From positions 12,087,172-12,151,171 of the forward strand of contig NC_135780.1 in assembly GCF_028453695.1 (NCBI RefSeq): a DNA stretch of 64,000 nucleotides, read 5' to 3'. This DNA is from Augochlora pura (lineage: Eukaryota; Arthropoda; Insecta; Hymenoptera; Halictidae). The position numbers were made by a program, and so were the translations under genes. Each line of letters starts with the position of its first letter. Position 1 is the stretch's first letter. The notes under the pieces were generated by a model, which was given only the letters and a program-made list of their open reading frames with translations, did no database searches and had not been told where the DNA came from. Positions 1-12,800 of the stretch are shown piece after piece.

Positions 1-1558
1 TGCTTCCTTCCTTCCTTCCATCCTTTTTTCCTTTTCCATTCCTCTCAGCTTCATCTCGAAATCCGTTATTCTATCATCGATGATCACCATCATCATCAGC
101 ATGATCATATCATCTCATCATCTCATCATCACAGTCCAGCAACTGAGGCGCTGTCCCCTCTCTCTATCTCTTTCTCGCTCTCTTTCTTTCACGCTTGTCT
201 TCGCTTATACATCCCCATTTTATAATTTTGCTATAGTTGCTGTCTTCACTTTTTTTTATAACGCGCTTAAATCACCACCAATCTAAGAGTGTAGAACCTT
301 CGTTTTATTTTACACACGTGTTCCCTCATAATTGATTGGAGATCCTCTCTTAATATGATTTTAACGGATCAAAACCGATCGCCAGAGAATTATGAGGAAA
401 CGTTGGTGTTTTTCTTTTTTTTTCTTTAAATTTGCAATTAATGTACTTTTTCAGTATTTTTTTTAAAGAAGCAATATACATTACTTTTAAAATGTTGAGG
501 CATTCTTGATATTTTTTTTTTGTAGAAGTATTAATACATTTATATTACGTGTATAGTCATGTTTACGATCGGGGAATTGATGGAAGTAGTTCAAAATGGC
601 GGCAAGTCACATCGGCTATTTAAGTAAGATGCATTTTTTATTCCAAAACAAATCCAATCAATAATTTGGAGGACAGACGCCGTTCATTGAATGCGTTATC
701 AAACTTAAAGGCAATAGAAACGAAAAGAAAGTGTTTGTACATATTTGGCAATTCAAAATTATACAGAAGCAACAGCAGATAATATTACTGGTACAAGATA
801 AAAATGTTCGAACGGAATTAGAATATCTTTGAATGTCTTTTTTTGGTAGTAAAAAAAAAATTATAGAGAAAATAAGAATCTGATTGGCAGATATTTTACA
901 TTACGTTATACCAGTGACTTTTACTCACACAATTACACTATTTTTAATATTATACACAGGCAAATATAACAGTGTCTTATGTTCGTTTCAGCTGATTTTT
1001 CTTTGGATTTTAGTAAAACTCTATGACGCCATTAATTATGAATATACAAACATATTTGGGGAACGTTTAGAACGAAAGCACTTCACTTAAAGAGTTAACC
1101 AAGAGAATTGAAAAAATTTGTTGTCAATGCTATTGCTTCTCATAAACAATTCTACTTATTTATGCAACATTAGCAACTATAAGCAACACAATTTCGGAAG
1201 AGTTTTTCGGAATTTTCCATGTAGTCATAATTTTCATTTCTGTTAATTACGATTGCTGATATTGCATTTCAAATATTCAGAAATTTATTTAGATGAATTT
1301 TAATAATTACACATTGTCTTAAGTATCCTAGAAAAAGGCACAATTATGAACTACAAATTTAAATGGTACTTCTTCGTCTGGTACCAATAATATTATGAAA
1401 TGAATTTAAAAGTGGACTAATGGTCCACAAATCAGATATGTATTGTGAAAAGATACTAATCCATGCAAAACATGCTACCTACACCATTCTCCTAACATAT
1501 GCTTCTTTTTATCTGTATATTTGTGAAACGTACGTATCAATAAAATAGTACGCATTAC
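1..1558. other. AT-rich flank downstream of the B52 exons; no confident gene
   Basis: This stretch lies downstream, in the minus-strand sense, of the last B52 exon I can place. I looked for the rest of RRM1, for RRM2 and for an RS domain on the minus strand and found none. They may be beyond the window edge or in exons too short to see. The first 230 bases are pyrimidine-rich on the plus strand (CTTCC and TCT runs) and contain a short ATC/TCATC-rich tract near 75-130. A weak plus-strand small-ORF candidate at 595-832 is listed separately. The rest is low-complexity AT-rich sequence with many T and A runs. Confidence 0.5.
595..832 (+). other. Possible small spliced ORF, unrecognised
   Basis: An ATG at about 595 (MAASHIGYL) runs to a GTAAGA donor-like site near 624. 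A 55-codon open frame then ends at a TGA at 830-832. Joining at the AG just before 674 keeps frame and would give a protein of about 60 residues rich in K, Q, I and V, with a segment reading VFVHIWQFKIIQKQQQ. The inferred intron is only about 50 nt, with a weak pyrimidine tract. I do not recognise the product. It lies opposite and beyond the B52 exons. It could equally be a chance open frame or transposon debris. Confidence 0.2.
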
Positions 1559-2637
1559 CTTTCTCCTAACAGCTCCTTGCCATTGAGCTCGTAGACGGCG
1601 TCATCTGCATCCCTATAGTCATCGAACTCCTGCGAACAGAACAATTTTATTACAAATCAGAGTAGTGAAAAGGGACAATTTTTCGGCTTTCACATGCAGC
1701 AGAATCTTATATTAACCGTATGATGCAATTTCTTACTAACAGTTACAGAGCATACCTAACGTAACATGTATATAGAAAATCAATTTGACTAATAATTTAA
1801 CAAACTTGAACTGTGTATAACGAAAGAGGATTTTAGTCAGATAAAATTCCATTGCATTATTTTTATTTTGGATAAACATTGAAAATATAATTTGTACATG
1901 ATACTGTTCTTTTTTTTTTACCATTGCGATTGACTTTTTTTTTTTACCTCAGAAGTACTAAGTAATCAAGTATTGGTTACTTGGAACACAATCTTCTTTT
2001 GATTAAGTATAACTTACAAACATTTTGTAGATTAATCGATGAAAACCAGCACACATCTCCATTAAGCAGCCACAGTACCAATGTGTTCAGGGCTCAAGGT
2101 AGGTCAGATCAACTCTCGAGTTTGAGTTATTTTCAAAGTGGAACACTTTACACTCTACACGCTTTGGTCCACAATTAATACTTAGACAAACGTTATTCAG
2201 TGACTTATTTGTTTTTGTTTTTTTTTTTTAGAAAATCGATATGGAAAACATCAGAATACTACAGATAATCATTGTGAATAAGATAGGACCAAATGACCAA
2301 ATGGAGTGTAGCAAAGTGTTAGGGGTGTATGTAGAATTTTGTACAGTACTTACAACAAAGCCGTAACCATTCTTGATGAGGACATCACGGAATCGACCGT
2401 AGCCTCTGAAAAATCTCTCAAGGTCTCTTTCCCTGGTGCCGTATGGAAGCCCACCGACATAGACCCTTGTCCCTACCATACTGTAAAAAAACAATTGAAC
2501 CACATTAGACTTACCACAAAGGCAAATCCATTCTTCATAGCGACCTCCTTGATTCTACCATATTTCCGGAAGAACTTCTCAAGGTCGCGCTCTCTCACCC
2601 GGTATGTTAATCCACCAACGAATACTCGGGTGCTCAT
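1559..2637 (-). CDS. SR splicing factor, B52/SRp55 (SRSF4/6) type, 5' coding exons, partial
   Basis: SR proteins of this group bind exonic enhancers in pre-mRNA and recruit the spliceosome in the nucleus. Three minus-strand coding exons are visible. Exon A (2515-2637, 41 codons, MSTRVFVGGLTYRVRERDLE at its start) and exon B (2354-2479, 42 codons, MVGTRVYVGGLPYGTRERDL at its start) each encode the first half of RRM1, with RNP2 (VFVGGL or VYVGGL) and the start of RNP1 (KNGFAFV or KNGYGFV). Either joins in phase 0 to the shared exon 1559-1629, which starts EFDDYRDADDAVYELNGKE and ends inside an Arg codon (AG) before a GTAATG donor. Both first exons carry their own ATG one base after the splice acceptor. 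RRM2 and the RS tail are not seen, so the gene is cut by the window edge. The family call is firm. B52 rather than another SRSF4/5/6 orthologue name is by similarity. Confidence 0.95.
2018..2180 (-). other. Possible cassette (poison) exon inside the B52 coding intron
   Basis: A more complex segment sits in the AT-rich intron between exon B and the shared exon. On the minus strand it ends at a good donor (TTT|GTAAGTT, exon end 2018). An AG at 2182-2181 could be its acceptor. Reading on from the phase-0 end of exon A or B meets a TAA at the second codon, as expected of a premature-stop cassette. SR genes of this family commonly carry such autoregulatory exons. The proposed acceptor has a poor, A-rich tract, so this is weak. 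Confidence 0.25.
2354..2480 (-). other. B52 alternative first coding exon B
   Basis: The minus strand shows a T-rich tract and CAG ending at 2481, then T-ATG at 2480-2477, and ends TTTGTT before a GTAAGT donor at 2353. The length of 127 nt is 3n+1. It encodes 42 residues closest to the classical B52/SRp55 N terminus. RNP1 is completed by EF from the next exon, giving NGYGFVEF. Confidence 0.9.
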
Positions 2638-2638
2638 T
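2515..2638 (-). other. B52 alternative first coding exon A
   Basis: The acceptor TTTCCTTTAAG ends at 2639. The exon then reads A-ATG (2638-2635) and ends TTTGTG before GTAAGT at 2514. The length of 124 nt is 3n+1. It encodes 41 residues homologous to exon B but divergent at several RNA-facing positions (VFVGGLTYRV, KFFRKYGRIKEVAMKNGFAF). The exon pair looks like an internal duplication. Confidence 0.9.
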
Positions 2639-4862
2639 CTTAAAGGAAAATATAAAAACACCATACATAACAGGCTTCCTTAAGAACCTGCCATTTTTAG
2701 TCACATGACAACATAAGAACTGTTACGTTAAATTTCCGGTCATTCTGGCTGAGGATTGCAATGCAGCTTGTAAAACTGACATCAGCATTAATATTTTTTT
2801 TCAAATTATTCTCATATAGACTTCAATCGATAAAACAAACATCAAGGACTCGAGGTTCTGATATTGAAAGATGGCTCTTTATGTTATAGTTTTGTACTAT
2901 ATAGAGTCACAAGTGCAATAAAGAGGTGCCCTTAAGAAAAAGAAACTACAAGGCTGTCGCTAAACCAAGTGATACAACGTTTCTTTGTCATACAACCTTC
3001 ATTGAATATCGCATACAACACATTTAAATAGCAGGACCTTAAAAAACGATACAGGAACGATACACAAGCATGAATTTAACAATCTTGCAATGACTTTAAC
3101 AACAAGGAAAGGACTAGTCACATGCTGCTTATTATAATTATAAAAACAAATGAAAAATGTATAAATAAAATATGCATTTTGGTCTATTGAGTGTTAATCG
3201 ATGCATACGCATAACATGAATGAAAGCATTACAAAATTTCTATTTAATATCGAATATTATTTAAATAATATATGTGAAGAACAGTAGATTTGAAAAAAAA
3301 ATTACCGAATGAAAATTTTGTTACACTTTGCTTTTTTTCTGAAGCTTACAAAAAGGAACGTAGTTCAGTGCAAAATATTTTGTTTCAATATTAAGCACAT
3401 CTCATGCACTTGTAACAAAAGGAATGTTATCAATATACATTTTCAAATAAAAAAAAATGTGTATCAACATTCGGTGCATTAATCAGGCATGAATCACTGG
3501 AGCATATATGCTTTTTTAAGTGTTTACATATTCATGCTTGCTCAGCCAAAAACGTGTACAATTCAAAGTGAATTGTGAAACATCATTCGCATTCGGTACA
3601 TTAAACAAACTAGAACGAATCAAATTTAACCATAGGGAGAGCAAATTTCAATTCAATTTTTTAAACTTTCCCGCTCTTTCGTATGACCGTACTACGTAAT
3701 CAACCGTGCGCTTAAATGTACCTCCATTGTATTCAACTAGTACCGAATTCGTTTGATGTTACAATTAAGAAAAAAAAGTGAGGGAAGCAAACTCAAAAAC
3801 AATTCTCAATAAATGAGATTTCGCATGTTTTTTTCTTAAAATATGTAAACGCAACATCAATATCTTAAGGTATATAAAATTGGCTACCCATTTGTGATTC
3901 CATTTAATCTGTTAGCCCATACTAGCATAAATACCATTAAAAAGGAATGTGTTATTTACGTTATACATTTTCGTTAAATAAATATGAATGACGAATTAGT
4001 TTTCATCGGCTAACAGGTTAAAGTCCACGTCAAACAATATACTATTAAGGATCGATTACTCTAAGTCTTATTTATACACACTTTTAAAGGTTATATATGA
4101 ATACTACGATGTTTTTCAACAAACTCGATGCCCATGAATCGTAAACGATGAACACTATTATAAATTAGGCGAACAAAAAAAGCACTATCTAAAAAAATGT
4201 AGTACCATCCACGCTAACGAGTACGCGTATAGTCTTTATTGGGTACTCGTTTCATAAAATGGCGGCCGTCTGATCGGTCGAAGCAATCTTCCGCAGATGT
4301 GCGAGTTATTCACGGAAAAAACGCAAAACAACAAAAATGAAATAAGAACGCGTTATAAACATTATGTGAACTTAATTCAATTCAACGAGATATCAACTGT
4401 ATTTATTTTGCAATAATTTTACCGCCATTCAGAGAGAACGCTAGAAAACTAACGGCACACGATGTTGCGTAAACAGCAGTAAAGAATGCCGATTTAAAAC
4501 ATTATGAATTATTAATTAATCACAAATGGACATCGGAAGAACAATCACTTATATTTGATTCAAAAGATTTTAGGAACAAGCAGCCATGTGACGTAGAATA
4601 TCGAACATTACTGCCACGTCATTAAGTTATATACTATAGAACTTTCTGCGTCTAATCAATTTCGTTAGAACGATGGAAAGGATCGGACAGAGAATTGAAT
4701 TACTAAATAACTCCGATAAAACACGTAACATTGAAAGACGCCAACAGTCGCCGCGAATCGTCGTAGCCGTTTCTTATTCATAAAACGAGATATTCACAAA
4801 CAATTTATCGCACGGCGAATAGCCACAGTATTAGAGAATGATGTACGTGTTTATAAACTTAC
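2639..4862 (-). other. B52 leader intron, AT-rich
   Basis: This is the intron between the leader donor at 4862 and the exon A acceptor at 2639. When exon B is used, the intron runs to 2481. It is AT-rich throughout, with no coding signal seen on either strand. A short GC-rich patch with AAAATGGCGGCC, a YY1/Pho-like core, lies at about 4256-4267. It could mark a secondary promoter, but there is no further support. Confidence 0.6.
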
Positions 4863-5050
4863 CTGAATACACGTGAAACAGCGTCGTTTCGGCCACTAAA
4901 ATCTTAAGCTGTTGCACGATACGATACCACTGAAATTACTAGAAGAAGTAATGATCGGCGTCTGAAGTAAGATGGCTCGCCGCAGTAACGGAAACAAAAC
5001 GGGGTTCACACCACTGAAGACAAAGTTGTTGCCACTCGCGGTCTCGACGA
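4863..5050 (-). other. B52 5' leader exon and promoter area (5' limit approximate)
   Basis: On the minus strand this segment ends GTATTCAG|GTAAGTTT, a strong donor at 4862. It has higher GC than its surroundings, as expected for a non-coding first exon. No ATG here opens a reading frame into exon A or B, because each of those exons has its own start. The transcription start is not defined; about 5000-5050 is a guess from the change in composition. Confidence 0.5.
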
Positions 5051-6860
5051 CAGACGCCCCAAGCTAAATATTTGCAATGCTTCAATAAGAAATAAAGCAG
5101 TTACGCCGAAATAAATAAAACCAGAAATTAGGAAATACATATTAGTTTTATTAAACATATAATATATTCAATAGAAATCTATAATCAGACTATTATTTAT
5201 CATTATCCCTTCCCTCCGAATAATTACGTTACGATTAAATTACACATTGAGGATGCTTCAAGTAGCAAACTTTACAAATGTTTATTCCTTTAATTAATTG
5301 AACGGTCTTGTAATGTTCTTGTAATTGTTAATTTTTCTCATCGTACTGACGAATAGTTGTAAAATACTTATTTAGATACAACTTGTGTTCGAGATAAATT
5401 TACGCAGTAGCATTCAGCGGGAAATTTAATTAAAATAATATGGCACTCGATGTTATTAGCACTTTTCGTATTGTTGTTGTAATAAAGCCTATTATGTAAA
5501 CGTTCAAATGATTCTTTTTCTAAAAATAGATCAAATAAATTGTTATTCATACGGATTTCTATTTGGTATTGTATGTAATTCATTTCTAAATCAACTGTTA
5601 AAACGATGACTTGTATTCTATAATATTAAATGGCAATATGGAGACAATCATGTGACAAAGACAATAAACTAAGGCCCGAGATGATTAAACGAACAGAATT
5701 CGAGAAATCTTGTGGATCGTGTGTAAAAATGTTGTTTTTAAAAAAAATGCCTTTAGAGTTTAAAGTTAATACATATGCATGCAAGTGTACGCATTTGCAT
5801 CCGGTTTTGTATTTGAGAAGCCAGCTTGTATAGAAATGTCGGTCCTCCTACAGTTTATTTATAAGATTATGAAGTAGCGTTTAAGCCATGAAAAATATTT
5901 TTCGTATTTCTAGAAAGTTTACAGTGCCCTAAGGCTTTAACAGTAAAATTTGTTGGTCGGTAATAAACGTTGGTAAAGCCATCGTTGGCTGTAAGTTGGC
6001 TAGGCTGGCGCCACCTATTGAAAACAAAAATGGTGGCCAACAATATGCCCTATCCCTGCCCTGGTTTTATGGCACGCCAAATGTCTGCGTTCTCTAGGCT
6101 TCTTTCTACTATGTATTTCCCTTCGACCGATACACCCAATTTCGATGTGAGCAAAGGGAATCGTTTTCTCGCAATCGACCCTATCTTACGTGCTAAATAA
6201 GTGGGGCTGCTTCTAACCAAACCGAAGGTGATCCAAAACTATCGAATATTTCGCGAAAATTATAACCGCACAAGCTCGATTCGTCGTGTCATTCACCTTA
6301 TATAATGTAATTGGTTACACACGATTCTATACGGCGATTACACGCCTCTAACATGTATTGCCCGTTACAGGAAACACGAAAAAACAATCTAGCATTGTGG
6401 CAATGCAGTAAGGAGGAAAATCCTGTATGCTTTACTAATTCCGAACGCAAGATAGACGTTTTCATTTCGCCAGCACGTTATGTACCAATTATGTAAAAAA
6501 TTTCCTGTTGTCCGTGTCACATGTATGATTGGAGTCATTTAACATATTTAATGAAATGTCAAAATAATCACAGAATCATATTAGGTTTGTACATACATAT
6601 ATATAGTATATTGTAGTCACAGTATTTGTTACCTTGACAACTGACCTGTCAGTGTTACTCTTTTTTTCCAATGATTTCTTTTGCTTTATTCAGTCATCGA
6701 AGCTTCTATCTTTCATTAGTTTTACTTACGTATTACAGATTATTTAATGCGATATAATTTAAGAAGAATGACAAAGGTTGTTTCCAATACTTATAGGTCG
6801 TACAAGTAATTAAAGTTCATAGTACATTTTCTTATCATTATAGGTTGTTGAATTTTCTAG
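5051..6860. other. Divergent intergenic region between B52 and Ino80
   Basis: About 1.8 kb separates the B52 leader from the first coding exon of Ino80. It is AT-rich, with only short chance ORFs. A GC-richer patch at about 5990-6080 (TGGCTGTAAGTTGGCTAGGC, then AAAATGGTGGCC) could include an Ino80 promoter or leader exon. A TTTTCTAG acceptor just before 6861 suggests that Ino80 has an upstream non-coding exon here. No RNA gene was recognised. Confidence 0.5.
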
Positions 6861-6869
6861 AGACTGGTA

Positions 6870-9800
6870 ATGACAGATAGAGCACGCACAATGAGGTTGG
6901 AAGCAGAAATGGCTGCTCCTTTGCATCTGCAAAGATTGGAGCGCAGCCTCAATGTACAGCCCTTCTTAAGACAAATCAATGATTTGTTCCAAGATCCAGC
7001 TAGGTAGTTTTTTCATTGTAAATAAAATGGACTTCTACGTGGAAGCGTTCAAGGACATTTATGATTTTCATGAATTTTTACAGCGAGGATGAGAAATCTA
7101 TTTCGTCAGAGTCTTCTGAAGGATCAGACAACTACCTTGATAACATGTTGATCCGTAAAGAAGGTGTGCAGCCCGTTGTAGCACTTTGAAGCTAAATTTT
7201 GGTTTGGGCATTGAAATAATGGTTTTTAATTTTACAGAGGAGAGAATTAATAAATTAAGGCTGTATAATATGTCCAGTGTTGGAGAAGAGCGTAGGTGGT
7301 TGCAAGATATTCTTTTGAGCGATTCATCAGATAGTTCAGCCTCAGGATCTGATACAGATAGTCCCATCACGGAAGAAGATTTTCAAGAAATGTTAAAATT
7401 TCATATACTCAGGAAAAAGTATCAGGGTCGCTTCTATCAGAAACCAGAGGTAAAATTAAAGCTTTGGGAAGACTTATAAAATACACAAAAATGGTTATAA
7501 TGTGAATTTTTGTTTCCAGAATATACAGTATCAGTACTACAGTGCCGGCTTATTGTCAAATTATGATCGATTTTTAGAACACCAGAAGTTAATCGTTGGT
7601 AATAAAAAGAAGAAGGAAAAGAAGCCCGAAAAGAAAGTCATGAAAATCAAGAAGGAAAAAGTCCCTCGGCACAGACCATCCGTCGACTATCCTGTACGCA
7701 TATAACGAAGATATTTGAGTATCGTTTGCAGTTCAATTAATCAGCCATACTTGATTTTCAGGATGGAGAGTATCCAGAAGATGAATGGGATCGTACAATG
7801 CCTAGAGAAGAAGAATTAGATGAAGCTGAATTGGAAGCAATAATGCGCCACCAACCGCGGCAACGCGGAAGAAAGAAGCATAATAATAAAAGCCCGGAAG
7901 TAATGGCGATGAGGAGGAGGAAGATTTGGGTGATGATGTCTAAGAAAGAATTGGGAAAAGTACAAAGAGCGAAAACCAATAATCATAAGGAAATGTTAAT
8001 TAGTTGTAAGAAAGTAGCGCAGCATTGCATGAAATATTGGCGACAAAAGGCTATGCAGGTAAGGGTTTTTACATCGACAATTACTTGCGTGTTATTGTAG
8101 GTGTTTCCGAGAATTGCACGTTTCTTTTAACTTTCCAGTCTCAAAAGAACATGAAGGAAACCATATGGAGAGCAAAGCGTCTTACAAGGGAGATGCAATC
8201 GTATTGGAAACGGTATGATCGCGTCGAACGTGAAACCAGAAGAAGATTAGAAAAGGAAGCTGAAGAACAAAGGAAAATGGACGTCGAGCTGATCGAGGCA
8301 AAACGGCAGCAAAGAAAACTAAATTTTCTTATCACGCAAACCGAATTGTATGCTCATTTTATGTCTCGCAAATTGGGGAAAGCTTCGCCAGAAGAACAAT
8401 TGAGAATTTTAAATCAATTAGACGAAGAAAAAAATCCGAGACTCGTTGGGATCGACGATTATGATAGGTAATATCTCTAAGGCAAAGTTGCTTGCATCCT
8501 GGTATCACTTTGTTCATATTTTAGTGAAATCATGAAACAAAAAGCGAAAAGAAATGCTACAGAAGCATTCGACAATGAAAAAGCTAGGGCGAAACAATTT
8601 GATACCGCGGCTGCGTCTCAAGAATTACGACTTAGCGATACACCAGAAACTTTGGAGCATCCGCAGCCTTCGATTTTCAAAGGAAATCTGAAAGGTTATC
8701 AATTGAAGGGCATGAACTGGTTAGCGAATTTATATGATCAGGTGGGTTAAGATGATCTTCTTGTGTATCTGAAAGATTTCTAAATGAGATAAATTAACGT
8801 CTAAATATGTTTGGTACAATCCTTAGGGAATCAGTGGAATATTGGCAGATGAGATGGGTTTGGGAAAGACCGTACAATCTATAGCCTTTTTATGCCACGT
8901 CGCTGAACGATATTGTAAGCTATTTAGAAGGAAAATTCTTTGTATAAATCATAATTGATATTGACATTTTGTAATTTCGTATTGTTTCGCAGCTGTATGG
9001 GGACCGTTTTTGATCATATCTCCAGCCTCTACGTTGCACAATTGGCAACAAGAAATGGCACGATTCGTACCAATGTTCAAAGTGGTTCCATATTGGGGCA
9101 ATCCCCAGGAACGTAAGATATTGAGACAGTTCTGGGATACTAAAGATCTGCATACGAAAGAGGCTTCTTTTCATGTAGTTATCACTAGTTATCAATTAGT
9201 TATAACCGATTACAAATACTTTAACAGAATAAAATGGCAGTACATGATCCTAGACGAAGCACAGGCTATAAAAAGCACTAGCAGCATGAGGTGGAAATTG
9301 TTGCTCGGGTTCAGTTGCCGTAATAGATTACTTCTTAGTGGTACTCCAATTCAGAATAGTATGGCCGAGTTGTGGGCATTGTTACATTTTATAATGCCCA
9401 CTTTGTTTGACTCCCATGACGAATTCAACGAATGGTTCTCCAAAGATATCGAAAGCCACGCCGAAAATAAAACTGGGATCGACGAGAAGCACTTATCGAG
9501 ATTGCATATGATTTTGAAACCCTTCATGTTGCGAAGGATAAAGAAGGACGTAGAGAACGAGTTATCCGATAAGATAGAAGTGATGGTGTATTGCCCGCTT
9601 ACAACGAGACAGAAATTACTTTATTCAGCATTAAAGAAGAAGATTAGGATAGAAGATTTATTACATTACACGGTGGGCGGTGGAGACACAGCAACCAACG
9701 ATAAAAACTTCACGTCAAATCTTATGAATCTAGTCATGCAATTCCGGAAGGTAAGCTGCAGTTTTAGCAAAAACTTATTATGGTTGCACAGTCATGGTGC

Positions 9801-12800
9801 TCGTTGATTTTACTAAATCATTTTTTAAACATTTCAGGTTTGCAATCATCCAGAATTGTTCGAGCGTAGAGATGCTAGATCTCCATTTTTCATGCATACC
9901 GAGTTCTACGAAATGCCAGCATTATTGTATATAGAGGGGTTGCTGCATCTCTCGTTGCCATCCAAAGATCACTTGTTGTATAATAAGCTGTTTATATTTG
10001 CTACCGAACATTTGCATCGAACCCTTCACGATGGCAGCGAAAGTTCTCAAAATCCTTTTTCGTTTAGCAGATTCATTAATTTGTCTCCCATGGAAATGAA
10101 CAAAGTGTTTATCATTGGTATTTTATTCAGGTATACGACACATCTCCATTCTCTGTTGTAGTATATTACACTGAATATATGTTAATATTCGATTTACCAC
10201 GGCTACATAGATTATGCCTTGCCACTTTGACGGAGAGGAGGCTGAAAATCGCGCGCTACTGGGATGACTGGAACGTTGACGAAAGGATAGAAGTCCCTAA
10301 GAACCAGATGTTTCTCTTGCCAAGGAAGATGGACGACTCGTCGCAAGCATTGCAGAACTTAATTTTTACATGGAGGATTATGGAGGGAGATCCTGTATAT
10401 ACGCATAGTACACACGTTATTCATTCAATGCCTGAAACCGTTGCTCATCGAATCCTGCGCAGCAGCAAGAAGCCTGCTAATCAATCCTTGAAGAGAATAC
10501 TTCCGTCTACTAAGGTAGAACAAGAAGATTCGAAGGTGACATTGCTTCCGGAGCATCCGCACCTTCCAAGACCACCGATAATGAGACTCTGCCAACAGAC
10601 TACCATTCCATCCTTTATCTGCGATACTTATACTAAGGTTGGTCGAACATTTTGCAACGGTAACGATAACAGTTATATTAATCCTTGAAACAATTAATTT
10701 CCAGGTTCAAGCTAGTCCTCGAAAATTGTATGTTAGTAATAATGCCGCAACGTGCGCGTGGAGGAGGCACGAAGAATGCGGTGGAAAATTTGGTCAGCAA
10801 CTTCTGTGGCTTGGTTGTGAGCGAGCTCTCTCGATTTCGCAAGGAGTCTCCAGTTTTCGCATAATGCAGACAACACCGACATTCTCCGTCGATCCTCAAG
10901 GCGGACTATCAGCGTGTGCGCCGATCAATGGCTGGTCGAACATCATAGTGCCAGGCTAGTATTCTTTACGCTAGTCTCTCTACATCCGTAAAAGCATCGT
11001 TAATTGTCTTGTATTCTTACAGATAAGCAAACCTTGGTGACGGATGCCGGCAAACTTTCAGTATTGGACAGTCTTCTGCGACGTCTCAAAGAACAGGGTC
11101 ATCGTGTTCTCATTTATTCCCAGATGACCAAGATGATAGACTTGTTAGAGGTACTCGAAAATCGATTAACCACAAACCAGACAATCCCTTCATCAGCTGA
11201 TCAACCATGTCTTCGTTACAGGAGTATATGTATCACAGAAAGCATACTTTCATGAGGTTGGACGGATCCTCGAAGATCTCCGATCGACGAGACATGGTAG
11301 CAGATTTCCAGAAACGGTAATGCCTCTATTATCTTGTTGGTCTAGATAAAAGTCTTGGAGAAGTTTTACGATGCAGTCGCCTACCAGCTGAACATTTTAA
11401 TATCAGCCGATCTAAACGAGCGCCGTCTCATCCGTTTAATTAGAATAGATCGTTAATAAACCGAAGGAATTTTATTCTCGGCACTGCTTAGAATATGTAT
11501 CGGCTTCGCATCGAGTTGCATGAGTGTAGTGCGCCAGCCTCTTAGCATGTCGTTCCTTGGCTCACTCGCGCATAAATAACACGCGAATTAATTGCCGGAT
11601 CGTCCGTCCCTGTCTCGTAGGCAGCTGCGCCTTTGGCTACCCACCCCGAACAACTTGATTCTAATAACGGGGGATCCTTGTTTTCGACGGTAGCGTTTTT
11701 TACACGACTAACATTCTCAAGACAGCTTTCTACCTTATTCGCCGAATCTCTAAAAACCGTTGAACTGCTGTATGAATTAGGGTACGAATTGGGGTAAAAG
11801 GGATGCAGAGTTGTTAAGCAAACGACGAAACTCCCGCACCGGGCGGTTGGAAAACCTCCAAGTGCGGCCACGAAGCATTCCGAATTAATTTCCATAGGAA
11901 AGACACCGGGTCGTCCAATCTGCAGGGATTGTTTCATGTTTCAGGGCGGACATATTCGTCTTTTTGCTGAGCACACGAGCCGGGGGCCTGGGAATAAACC
12001 TCACCGCCGCAGACACGGTCAGTAATCTTATCCTTACTTTATCAACCGTACCTTGTACGTATTCGCCCAGGACTTTGCGAGCCAGGTTGTCAGGGTTGTC
12101 TGCCTATGATATTCAGGGCAACCGTAATTCGGCCGGGGGGCCGGGAATGAGGGGAAGCGATATCGGGGAGCAAAAGGATAGCGTGTGGGGAGATCACGAT
12201 CCTGTCTGGCCAGGAGACAACGTTTAATCACGAAAGTGTCGTTCGACGTTCGGTCCCGGTGTCATCGATTTAACAAGTCTGGAACCTTTGCCCGTGATCG
12301 AGTCCTATGCAGACGTGGGCATTCCACCGAAACATTTAAGCCCGATAGATTTCTTTACGTTAGCTATTTGGTTTCAAAGACTAGCTTCTGGCGATTCATT
12401 CGTCGTGAACTCTCATAATTCACCTCGGACAAATTCTTCATTACGCAATGATTAATTATATATTAAAATAAAACCGATTCTTATCAACCACACAGTATAT
12501 CGATTGGCAAAGGGTTCAACTATCGATTCCCGTTTTTAGCACGAGGGTGCGGGTAGAACAGGAGGAATCGATACGATTTTTTGGCCAAGGTCGTTCGCCC
12601 TGCATTGCCGAAACTGCATTCTGTTGTGCATTAGATTGTACCGGGGTGGGCTGCAGGTATACGTTGCCGAATGCATTTGCATATGCCCTGGTTCGAATAT
12701 CGAGTGTGGAACTGTCCCTATTTAGAACGTCACGCAATAGTCATCCGAATTTGGGTCTACCATTGCATAGATCCAAGGATACGATACATCATTGCCTGCA

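Noticed and set aside
884..1090. 68-codon plus-strand frame with hydrophobic segments
   Set aside because: It begins at a TTG rather than ATG, has no recognisable family and lies in AT-rich sequence that often gives hydrophobic frames.
5970..6200. 76-codon plus-strand frame upstream of Ino80
   Set aside because: It has no ATG that fits a start, no motif and no splice connection to Ino80. It more likely overlaps promoter or leader sequence.
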